Origin: Phallusia mammillata
Lineage: Eukaryota > Chordata > Ascidiacea > Phlebobranchia > Ascidiidae
Assembly: GCA_003260075.1 (NCBI GenBank)
Contig: QLIY01000022.1
Coordinates: forward strand, 327,977-391,976
Reading direction: 5' to 3'
Length of the DNA: 64,000 nt
Translations under genes and position numbers: made by a program
Notes under the pieces: model-generated
Seen by the model: only the letters and a program-made list of their open reading frames with translations
Database searches by the model: none
What the model was told of the DNA's origin: nothing
Shown: in pieces, positions 22,005 through 32,500 of the stretch
How the letters are laid out: each line of letters opens with the position of its first letter
Numbering within the stretch: the first letter of the stretch is position 1

Positions 22005-22807
22005 ATGTCGGAAGTGCATCTTGAACGAAGTTCACATTTAAACGATACTCAACTGAGCGAAGGACTGAACGAAGATCATGTTGGGTAAGTTTTGTAATTA
22101 ATAATTTTTTTCACTCGACTGAAAGGAAATGTTACCGATAAAGCTTGTATTCAATAAGTTTTATCATTTATTGCTGTTTAGTATGCACGAGACGGTTATG
22201 GTCGTTCTGTTGGGGGCGACTGTAGTCTTTGGCGTTTTGATTGTGATATGGTGTCTCAAAAACGCATTTGAGGTGTGGGCGACCAGGCAAAGTTACAAGC
22301 AGTACCTTCGACACCAGCGCAACATGAAAGGAAAGCAAAAACGAACACGGGCCCACTTCAATTCGGGCACCTCATATTATCTTCATTCTCAGGTTAGTTT
22401 TGGTTGAACGAAGCAGAGAACAGAACTAATACACGATAAAAATACACGATCATTCTATGCAGCAGTTTGTCGCAACACATTTTTGTTATCCTGTTCAAAT
22501 AAAAACAAATAATTTCTGACAAAACTTAAATCATGTCATGAAATTTCTTTTACCGTCCTTGCAATCAAAATGACTCAAGTGTATGCATCACTGATGATGG
22601 CATGAGCATTTGCCGAAACGTTTGCTTTTTACGTCTATTTAGGCCGTTATTTTCACCATTAAACTTATAAATAGATCTGTATATAGTGTTGCAATAAAAA
22701 TGTTTTTCTATTATATGAAACTGTTTTTTGTTTTGTTTTTGCAACAGAGATCTCAGTTTCCCAACACCACTCGTTCGTTGACGACCTTTCACCTAACTTC
22801 GTATTAA
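22005..22807 (+). CDS. small single-pass membrane protein
   Basis: Exons 22005-22084, 22182-22392 and 22748-22807 join in phase to about 116 codons. The first ~27 residues are acidic and polar. A strong hydrophobic helix (VMVVLLGATVVFGVLIVIW) follows at about residues 32-50. After it comes a basic stretch with many Lys/Arg (YLRHQRNMKGKQKRTR) and a short Ser/Thr-rich tail. The positive-inside rule suggests an outside N-terminus and cytosolic C-terminus. I do not recognise the family. The ATG is preceded by TTTTTTTGACAG/G, an acceptor-like sequence with no visible upstream exon, compatible with spliced-leader trans-splicing known in tunicates (inference). Confidence 0.65.
22591..22635 (+). other. 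hammerhead-ribozyme-like core
   Basis: CTGATGA (22591-22597), a GGCA...TGCC stem II (22599-22602 with 22611-22614), GAAA (22615-22618), a CGT...ACG stem III (22619-22621 with 22631-22633) and a GTC cleavage-type triplet at 22633-22635. This matches the order of conserved hammerhead elements. Stem I is not evident. It lies in the last intron of the small membrane-protein gene, on its sense strand. Confidence 0.45.
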
Positions 22808-23057
22808 AGGAACCGAATACTGCACGGGTTACCAAACTGGAGTCCGCTGTTTCTTGGAGCTGATTTCGACCGGACGGACAATAGCTATAGAAGTTTTTTT
22901 ACATTCTTATTTGATGGCATATCGTGTCACTGTATTAGTGAAAAGTTCCATAAATTGTGTGTCAATGTTGATGCTAAACGATGCTCTTTTATTTGGAAAT
23001 CCATAAATTTACCTCAGACCTATATTTACTAATTACAAAACAACTTCTTACGTTTTC

Positions 23058-23063
23058 AATAAA
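23058..23063 (+). terminator. polyadenylation signal AATAAA
   Basis: AATAAA 251 bases after the stop codon of the small membrane-protein gene, in sense orientation. Confidence 0.45.
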
Positions 23064-23680
23064 CGTCGAAATCAAATATTTTGTTGGTTGTTAAGCGAAC
23101 AAATTATTGTGAGTAATCATTTTGTCTCAGAATTCAGATCGGTTTAAAAGATATCGGCATGTCGAAAAAGCCGCATAAACGGCAGGGTAAACAACTTCCT
23201 AAGCCGGGACTTACATTTGAATTAATACGAGAATAAAAATAATTCCGCACAAGCAGTTACAGATTAAAACGAAGCAGACACGAAAACAGTATAACATCCC
23301 CTGAGACCCGCATTTTGTTGAGTGCAAATGCAAAATGCTTGTTACCATTCGTACTTAATTACTTATTAATGATGTTTCCTTAGGGATTTGACAATTGGTG
23401 CTGCACACTAAATCAAACCAGCACCACACTCGCGTCGTTATTTGAGTTTTCTTGTATAGCCCTATTATTTCAAGTCAACAGTAACATAATTTCAGCGGGA
23501 TACTCATAATACATGCGTATTTTGTGCCAGACCGAATTTTAGGCTATATGTCAAACAACGTACTTTTTCAAAAAAAAGAATTTGACTTCCGGTAAAATAT
23601 GTTGAAAATCGCCAACATGTCTTGTTTTTTCCATCAAATTCCGAAGGGTTGACCACACACCTACACTTTTGTAGTACGCC

Positions 23681-23848
23681 CAGTGGTGGAATTCTCCCGC
23701 CGGTTCTATACAACCGCCTCACGAAATTTTGTGAGATCAGCGAACCGGTTAGCATTACTGCAAATGGGACTTTTTGTAACAGAACCCGGCTGAAAAATAT
23801 GACTTTTGTGATAGAACCGGCTGACAAAAAATTGGAATCCCACCACTA
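23681..23848. mobile_element. degenerate hAT-like miniature element
   Basis: The left end CAGTGGTGGAATTCTC mirrors the right end GGAATCCCACCACTA, with internal CCGGTTC repeats near both ends. No target duplication. A weaker relative occurs near 60007-60130 (CAGTGGTG... GAACCGGC). Confidence 0.5.
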
Positions 23849-25145
23849 CGGCTATTTATGATTAGTCGTGATACCACTTTTTACAAAACTTTGTCCTAAA
23901 ACAAATAGCCTTGCTGACCATTAGAATTTTGAAGGAATTTTCTCTTCACATTGTCGCCGGTGCTCTTTACGTCACACTTCCGTGTTCTAAAAAAGTTTGT
24001 CTAATCTAAATTGTTTGTTTAGTTTCCTTAAAGAGCAAGGGCTTAGATATCAGTTAGATATCACTGGACACTGCAACAACAATCGGTTGGCAGTTCATTT
24101 CGTTCGGAGTGTTTCGCATAAAAAGATCGGTTCACTTTAATACCAGAAGTCCAGAACGGCAAAGTTTGAACAAGTTCTTTGATTTTATTTGGTCTTGCGG
24201 TCGATAATTTGAAATTGCTCCTAATCTTTTTAGTCCAAATAAATCACAAAAGCGCCAGGAAGGTTTTTGTATTTAATTTGAAGTTTTGACAATAAATACA
24301 CAGCGATCATCCGGTGTAACTTAACCGACTTATTTTGAAGGCAAACATTTCTAGCTGGGAATGGGTTAATTTTTGCAACAATATTTGCTACAATGGTAAC
24401 AAAAATATGCTTGTGCAACAATTTATCGTTTAGGACGCATATTTTAAGCTAACTCTTGTATACCACTGTACAACAAAACGTAATGAAGTGTATTCACGTT
24501 GTTAGAAACAGCCCTACAGCATATAGTACCCTAAACTTTCTAGGTATTATGTCACAAAAGGATTTGTTTAAAACGAAACTTTTTTTCTCCTTGCTTGACA
24601 AAAGTTGATCAATTTGCGCATGTTATTTTTCAGTAGAAATTTTAAAACTAATAAGGCTGTTAGCCAGCATCGATAGAAAGTCAATTCTTTGATTAAGCTC
24701 ACAACTGAACAGTCATCTAGGTGGCAAAGAGTTTTGTGTAAATCGTTAGTTTTTCCATATTTCAATAAACTAAAAAGGCAAGAAAAATAATGATGGTTTC
24801 TAATGTCAACTAACAACTGTATTGCTTTATCATGCATGTTGTGGCGTTTGAGTTGAATTATACCAATAATTTCTTAATCAACGTTGTGTAAACAGTTGTT
24901 AAATAGTGTTTGTAGACAAAAAATAATTTAGTTTGATAGGCAGATCAGATTGGTAATTTTTGAGACAATATTGTCATTGTGAATGGAAAATTGCAGCTTT
25001 TGCACATTTTAATACACATTGATTACTTATTTATTTTATGTCTATGAGCAATAGATATAAAATTCTGCATAAAGTACATACCATAGATGTTTATTGGTTG
25101 ATATGTTTGTTATAAAGCAGATATGAAATATACTTTTATCTTATA

Positions 25146-27527
25146 ATGACTGGAATGAATGTGCTTGCAAAAGCGATTTTTGACAACTTTGCGGAAAGTG
25201 GAGATGAGCTTGAATTTCATCGTGGTGATGTGGTTACCGTGATTGAACAAAACACTGCTGGTCTTGAAGGATGGTGGCTTTGTTCGTTTCATGGTAAGCA
25301 AGGCATAGCACCCGGAAACAGACTGCGTTTGTTGCCGGGAATGTTCGATAATAAACAGATTGAACCAGATCAGGATGTTTATGATGTTCCACCAAGCCAC
25401 CAATGGAATAGTCCGCAGCATCAAGTAGATGATGATCAAGATGAAGAATATGATATTCCAAGAAGACAACCACAAATAACTGCTGGTGGTTATATGCCAC
25501 AATCGCCCACTGAGATATATGATGTTCCAAGAGCAAGTCCTTTTCACCAAGTCAGTGACGATGGGGAAATTTATGACATACCAACATCTGCGATTGCTGC
25601 TCAGACAAGAGTATTTCATCCAGAAGATGACCAAGAGGTATATAACGTCCCAAGCAACTTGATGGCCATGAGTCAGACACCAGACCCGATGGAAGTTTAT
25701 GATGTACCCCCTTTGGTATCACGAGGACCAGCACAAAATGAATTCCACCCTGAAGAAGTATATGATGTTCCTCCAAGAAGACCTGATGTAACTAGTGCTG
25801 ATTTGATTGATGTTCAACATCCTGAAGAAGTTTACGATGTCCCACCATCTGTTGCTAAAGGTGGTCCGAGAGTTAACTTCGCACAGTCCAGAAGTTCGCC
25901 TTCGCGCCAAGAGTCAACTGATTCAGATGTGGTTTACGACATACCCCAGTCCATTAGAACCAGAAACATCCCATCTGGTCTCAACAGCCTAAGAAGAATG
26001 AGGAGAGAAATAAATGCTCTATCCACAGCTTCAACTTCTGAAGCAACAACTCAAAGAGATCAACAACCTTCACAAGTTGACTATATTTATGATGTGCCTC
26101 CCCAGGTATCTCGAGACTCAAGCCGACAGGCAGCAAAAGACGATGAGGTGGTTAATGGATTGCTAAAACGGCTCTCAATGAACAATGATTTGGATGACAA
26201 AAGAAGCAATCGATTGTCAACAATGTCAAAAGATTCCTTCAGCAGTTACATTGATGACAACCCTTTGCAATACAGTGAGCTTAGGATGGACCTGAACAGT
26301 GCCCTTGAGCGTTTAATTGAATTGAAAAAAAATTTAGAAGACACTGTCTCAAAGTTGCTGACAATGGTAAAGAAAAATTGGAGGCAAAGGGAAAATCTTA
26401 CTGGCAAAGTTTCAGACATTCAAAAAAATTTTGTTGATGTTTTGGTGGCAGTCACCCACTTCATAGCATTTGCTAGGGGTGCAACTGGCAATGCCTTCGC
26501 TGTAGGCGAACATGGGGAAGAAGGTGGAGCACCTAAAAATGTTAAGGCTGGTTTACGTAAGTTACTTGTTCCTGTTGAGGAGGATGCTGAAATGCTTAAG
26601 CGTGCCTTGGCTGAGTTAGATGAGGGTGGCTGGGATATTGAAAAATTGGTACTTGAGGATGGAATGGATGACGGCGTGGCTTTAGATGAAGTTGACAGCT
26701 TTGTTATGTCATCTCGTGCTGTTTCAGACGATGCTGCACAAATGGCTGTGTTTGTCCACACTCACGCTCATCATATTTTTAAGAAATCAATCGAAGTACA
26801 ACCGGAGGCTGCAACGTCAGGTGTTACTACAAGTCCAGAAAGGGAAAGACCAGCACATGAAATCCATGCTTTGCAAGCACGCCCATTGCCATCTGTGCCC
26901 AAAACCAGTGCAACTACTAACTTTACTGCTCCAACCACCACCATGCCAGGGGAAGATGCATGGTTAGAGGACTATGACTATGTGGCTCTGGAAGATAAGG
27001 ATGAAACTGACAAACTTATGGGCACCCCTGATAGTTTATCTGGCCTAAACAAACGTCGCACACAAATGCTTGCTTTAGATAAGGAGCTGTCACCAACCAT
27101 CATAAAATCAGAAACCAGCAAACTTAGCCCAAAGGAACGAATTGCTCTAAACAGTTTGGCTATAGATATTCCAGATTTAATGCATTGCCTCAGTAACTCC
27201 ATTGAACAGTTTACCAATGCGGTGGAAAAAGGCAACCAGCCACATACATTTGTTGCACTCAGCAAACAAGTCATTCTCAGTGCACACAAACTTGTTTTTG
27301 TCGGTGACTGTGTTCACCAGCATGTGGACATACCCACAGTAAAGAATGCAATACAGAGTCATTGCAGTGATATGTGCACCACCCTAAAACACACCGTGGT
27401 GTCAACAAAGCTAGCAGCTCTGCAGTGGCCTGCGGTAGGAGCTGTGCAGGACATGATGGATAAAATGTATGACATTGCTAAGTGTGCCCACCAGATTAGA
27501 CTGACTTTAAACAATATTTTGTACTGA
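25146..27527 (+). CDS. BCAR1: p130Cas/BCAR1-family adaptor, intronless
   Basis: One uninterrupted 793-codon frame. Residues 1-68 form the SH3 domain, nearly collinear with vertebrate p130Cas (NVLAKAIFDN, GWWLCSFHGKQGIAPGNRL). The substrate domain (about 75-320) has ten YxxP sites, at Tyr 79, 102, 125, 143, 166, 186, 206, 230, 264 and 315; all are YDVP or YDIP except YNVP at 166. When phosphorylated by Src such sites bind the SH2 domain of Crk. A serine-rich four-helix region follows (about 375-550), then a Src-SH3 ligand RPLPSVP (579-585), the Src-SH2 motif YDYV (610-613) and a FAT-like C-terminal helical domain (about 665-793). The family links integrin/FAK signalling to the cytoskeleton. 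ATG 25146 is used because residues from 5 on align with the SH3 start. The absence of introns is unusual beside its intron-rich neighbours. Confidence 0.95.
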   Translation: MTGMNVLAKAIFDNFAESGDELEFHRGDVVTVIEQNTAGLEGWWLCSFHGKQGIAPGNRLRLLPGMFDNKQIEPDQDVYDVPPSHQWNSPQHQVDDDQDEEYDIPRRQPQITAGGYMPQSPTEIYDVPRASPFHQVSDDGEIYDIPTSAIAAQTRVFHPEDDQEVYNVPSNLMAMSQTPDPMEVYDVPPLVSRGPAQNEFHPEEVYDVPPRRPDVTSADLIDVQHPEEVYDVPPSVAKGGPRVNFAQSRSSPSRQESTDSDVVYDIPQSIRTRNIPSGLNSLRRMRREINALSTASTSEATTQRDQQPSQVDYIYDVPPQVSRDSSRQAAKDDEVVNGLLKRLSMNNDLDDKRSNRLSTMSKDSFSSYIDDNPLQYSELRMDLNSALERLIELKKNLEDTVSKLLTMVKKNWRQRENLTGKVSDIQKNFVDVLVAVTHFIAFARGATGNAFAVGEHGEEGGAPKNVKAGLRKLLVPVEEDAEMLKRALAELDEGGWDIEKLVLEDGMDDGVALDEVDSFVMSSRAVSDDAAQMAVFVHTHAHHIFKKSIEVQPEAATSGVTTSPERERPAHEIHALQARPLPSVPKTSATTNFTAPTTTMPGEDAWLEDYDYVALEDKDETDKLMGTPDSLSGLNKRRTQMLALDKELSPTIIKSETSKLSPKERIALNSLAIDIPDLMHCLSNSIEQFTNAVEKGNQPHTFVALSKQVILSAHKLVFVGDCVHQHVDIPTVKNAIQSHCSDMCTTLKHTVVSTKLAALQWPAVGAVQDMMDKMYDIAKCAHQIRLTLNNILY

Positions 27528-29195
27528 TCTAAATTTCAACTTCTTTTTTAAAAAAAGTCTATTTTTGGCTGTTTTGTTAACATTTACCTTCAACAATATT
27601 TGTATCATTTCACTCTACGAATTTGTATTGTGCCAAATTTAGAATCTGTAGCAACACTAGGGGATGATCTTTAATAAGAAACCATTTAAAAGCATTGAAG
27701 GAAGTTATAGAGAGATATACTCATTGTCCAATTTCATGTCATGGTTTTTAGAATTGTTTTATTTTGGTAAAATTAGCGCAATATTTTGACTAACACTGTA
27801 CAAATAAATGCTTGACAGAGTTAACATGGCTGTAAAAACGTATATCACCCAAAATATAATATGTTAGCTGTAGTTGGCTTACTTTGTTAAAACTTGAGTT
27901 AGATGCTTAAGTAATATTCTCAAAGAATTTGGGTAAAAAGCAACATTGCAAAGAAGTATAATTTTTTTATCACTGCTTTTATAGTGTCTTATTTTATGGC
28001 AGTGACTTATTAAACTTGTCATTGACAAAACTATCTTATATTTCATTTGTCTAATCATCCTAAATCTGTTTAAGTTTGCTTTTTTTGTATTTTTCTTGTC
28101 CTGGTTGTCATCCAATGCCCAGAGAAAATCACTTTTTCAAATGTAGAATAAGCTCAAAAAAGTGTCCTGACAGGTACTTTTTAGCATTTGTCTTTCGTTG
28201 AGGGCCAAAACAATAATGAAAAAGAACTTTTTTGGTCATGCAATCTGTGCCTTATTTTTGAATTATGTAAAACTAAATAAATTCATAGATATTAATAGCA
28301 ATAAATGTTCCAGAGTTGCATGTACATTTTGAACAACTTTGATTGGTTAACATGCCAAGTTGGTTCAGGTTTGCTGATTCTGTGTAGGTAATTTTTGACT
28401 CCCTATCATTTCCACCTTAAAAAAATCACATGTAATAATTAAATAGTAAAGATTTTTACTGTTCATTCATATTTTAGTTAATTTTTTGCTGTTTTGGGTA
28501 GCGATAATTATTGGTACTGCCTTTAAAAGGTACTTAAGCACTGTAGTTCTGGATAAATGTATTTTTGTGCATTCTAACTTTCTCCAGTGTTTTCATTGAA
28601 CTGATTTTTCATTTTTCTGATATTTTTAGTTTGACTGGCAATGGCAGTTTGCTATTAGTACGTCAACCTAAAACTTTAGGTACTTTTTTGTGATTGTAAC
28701 CTTTTTAATTTGATACAACTTTTCTTTGCTCGTATACTTTTATTGACCTTTTTGGTATGTTCATCTCAGTAAATTCTTTTGTACTTTAATTATTTGTTTA
28801 ATGATGCATTGCCCAACAATGATGTGTATGGTAAAAATTTGTATGCTGATATCCTACTAATCTATTTGACAATATCATTAAAATAATGTTGCAATTTGAA
28901 GGTAAATGTATTTTTGATTAATAGTTTCATCATTTGAGAACTGTATACTTTATAATGGTACAATATTAAACTTTGGCACATTCTTTGCTATTGGTGCTTC
29001 ATGCTTTCTAATGATATTCTGTTAACGCAAACTGTGTGAGAAATGTGTGTTGCATTTTAACTGTCAATGCATTTTTCTTGTAGGAACTAGGTTTCAAAAA
29101 ATTTAATTGAGCTATATTTTTAAATTTGTTAACTTGTTAGAATCCATTTTTAAAACTCCTAGGCTTGAATAAGGTTTGGGATATATATATTTGTC
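27528..29195. other. 3' region of BCAR1-like gene and spacer
   Basis: AT-rich noncoding sequence with several AATAAA-like sites (for example near 28276). No exon or mobile element is recognisable. It separates two plus-strand genes by 1.67 kb, too far for a typical tunicate operon. Confidence 0.55.
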
Positions 29196-29487
29196 ATGTC
29201 ATCTGTAAATGGGTCTTCTGGCGAAGGCAGCCACCGGGACATGGCAAACACACTGAAAGAAATGCTAAAAATTAACAGCAGCCCAGCCGATTCAGGTAAA
29301 GTATTCCTTAGCACGCTTGCATTGCATTTTTATAGGAAGTTATCATTAATTTTATCATACACCAGTAGAGAAATATTTATGTTGTCGGATTGAGTTATTT
29401 AATGTCATTAAGGACGTCAGGGCATGATGTACGTAATTGTACATTTTGGTTTAAAAATAGTTGTCTAGTCGGCATGCATGTCCTTAT

Positions 29488-29555
<68 letters not shown>

Positions 29556-32500
29556 TTTTCACAGTACTCCAAACCAATCACGTCGGTTCGGGTGATGGAC
29601 TTCCTACTGATCCTCTACCTAACACGGAGGTATAAAATACCGCTGTTTACAAGAAAAGTGTTTGAGTCATTCCATGTTTAGGTGTTACTGGTTTAAATTA
29701 ATTAGAAGACCCATTTTTAGGAATGAATCATGTGCAGTATAATTTTCTTTTAATAATTATGTGTTGTAAAGATAACTATTAAACAAAAATGGAACTAAAA
29801 TGGCTTTGCTTTATTAATGGTTTTGTGTTTTGAATTAGCAGTTTCTGATTGTGTATAATTTGTGTTTACCCAAAATATCACATACCAGTGGTGTTGTTTT
29901 TGACACTGTTACAGGAAAACACATGCTCGGCTGCTGGTGATACATCCTCAAATGACCAAAACAACTCTGACCATCAAACAATGTATGTTAAAATGTTACA
30001 TATCACTGCTGAATAATTTGGTATTTTTTTCTGAATTGTGTTGTAATTATGATACACTCATCACCTGTGTAGAGGTTTAATGTTGTACGTAAACTCACAT
30101 GTTTTAAACTATTTGCTCAGTTTTATGAAAGATTTGGAAGACGGGCAAAGCGCCTTTCTTCATGGCAAAGAGACCACTATTGTAGCCAGTCCTCAATCTG
30201 AAATTGATAGTGAGGTTCCTGCAAGCAACAAAGTAAGTCTTCCACATATCCACTTACCTTTTTTTCTTGCCCTTACTAATTTGTCGTAAGTTTATAAACT
30301 TTCTTTTGGTTTGTATACGATCAAACACAAATTATTTTGTTTTGGTGCTGCAGGTTAAAGTAAACACAATAACGAAGTTTGACTGGGAACACAAATACTA
30401 CACAGGCAGCCTTATATCAGTAACTGACACCTACATTGCATACAGCATAAAAGGTAAATCATTTAATGTCAATAACCTTTTGTATTTTCCTTTTACAAGT
30501 TATAAATTATATCGACTATGTTTATCTGTAAGTAGTCAAAAACTTTTTTTAAACAGAACAATGATGTTCCCAAATAGATGAAAAAAATGGCCTGCCTTAT
30601 TATTCATTCATTTTGTCAAATGCACATGCCGCCATCACTAATATGAGTGGCCATGCCAGTTACACCCATTTTTAACTACTTGAGTCACATAAAAGATTTA
30701 TAAAAAGGTGGCGTGGCATAAAAACGATAGACTAAAAGGTGCACAGGCAATGACATTAGTTTGAAAATGTTAGTTTATTAGAGTTTAAAGTTTGAATCCT
30801 AATAAATTTAAGTTTAAATTTCTTCATAGTGCTCCAAAGCATCCTAAAGGCATTACTCTTTCATTTCACTCATTTGTTTTAACCCATTACAACTAAGTAT
30901 TATTACCAACCACTACAGGTCACACAGCCCATTCAGTGAGAGTGATCAACCGACACAACTCATCGGATCGCGTTTTATTGAAGGGCTTTACTGGTGTAGT
31001 TTGTGACGTTGCATTCTCCTCACCATGTTCTAATACAGTGGCGGCTGTGGACTCATTTGGAAATCTCATCGTCTGGCAGCTCAATGAACTGTCTGGAAAC
31101 ATTGTGTATCCTTTGTTTGTTTTGTTGTAAACACAAATTGTGAAAGAAATGAAAAGAGAAGGGTTCAAGCGTTGAATTTAAAAACCAGTAATTTTTTTTA
31201 TCTATATCATTTCAAAGAATAATAAACAGTCTTTGCGATTTATAATTGTTTTAATGTAGAACTAAAAAAATGCTGGATTAAATGCAAAGCAAAATTGAGA
31301 ACATCCCAAGTTTCCATTATTAAACTTCAAATATATCCTTTTGGTACATAAATTATGCAGTTTTCTTTTTTGTTTTAATGTCTAATCAAGAACTTCAAAT
31401 GTCTATTTTTTGCATGTAATAAGTTTCTAAGGGACATGCCATTTTACTTCTTAACCACCACAATTCACCAGTGCTGAGCGAATGATCCATATTGAAGCAG
31501 AAACAACAGGTACTTCTTCTGAGTCAAGTACATACAGAGTTGTATGGATTCCCTGTGTGAACTTCGACAGCAAGGGTAGTAGCATAGATGAAGGTGGAAA
31601 TTCTTTCGGCGACTCGACAAAAAATGATGACAGTGATACACAAAAACTTCTTGCCTTGTCATATGGAAATATAGTAAGTTTGAACACTAAAAAAGTAGGT
31701 TCTAGCCTTATCTTGGCATCCAGCAGCCTAATTTGAAATCCTACATATAACAGGTTTTTAGTCAATTTATACTTCATTAGTTATAAAAAAAACCTATTTT
31801 TTGTTTACCAATACTGTATTTACTAAAGGCAGAAGTTTGGGATCTAGACAGTGCCTTTGTTGTTGCCAAATCTAATGAAAAAGTTCAACGTTCTCAGCTT
31901 CCACAAGTGTTTGTGACGTTCGATGACCATCAAGCAGTAAGTTACATTTCAAGTATATTCTGTCCTCTGGTTAAACTAGTCATGTGGTTCCAAACTTTTT
32001 TTCCACAAATTCCCTCCCTTACAAATTCAAAACAATTTCATTCCTCCCCAATAGACTACACAGTAGATGCTAAACCACGGAAAGATTAAGTCTTTTATTA
32101 ACTTTATAGCTCATATTCCCAGAGCTTAAGTATCTTTTTACAAACCACAGCATGTACAAATTAAAGTAGTTCCTCCCCTTAAGTTTGAAAACTACTCCCT
32201 GGTTGGGAACCACTGAACTAGTTTATGTAATAACAACAATATTTGGTAAACATCACTTTATGATATTTGGAGCACAAAAATTAAAATGGCTTGTATGCAA
32301 AAGGATTGAACAAAACTTTGACCACATTGAATCTATTAACAATAGATCACCTTTTGCTAAAAGCAGGAAAATTTATTTTCTCCATTGAACTATATACCTT
32401 TTAATGACACTAAATGTGGTGGTTATAGTTAGTCAGGAAATAATGTAAACTATTAAAATAGTGCACATTAAATGTCTTTTTGACTTGATTGAGATGTGAT

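Larger units (their letters stand above)
22808..25145. other. intergenic region
   Basis: Holds the 3' end of the small membrane-protein gene (AATAAA at 23058), a degenerate hAT-like element (23681-23848) and the upstream region of the BCAR1-like gene. No coding exon is supported on either strand. Confidence 0.55.
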
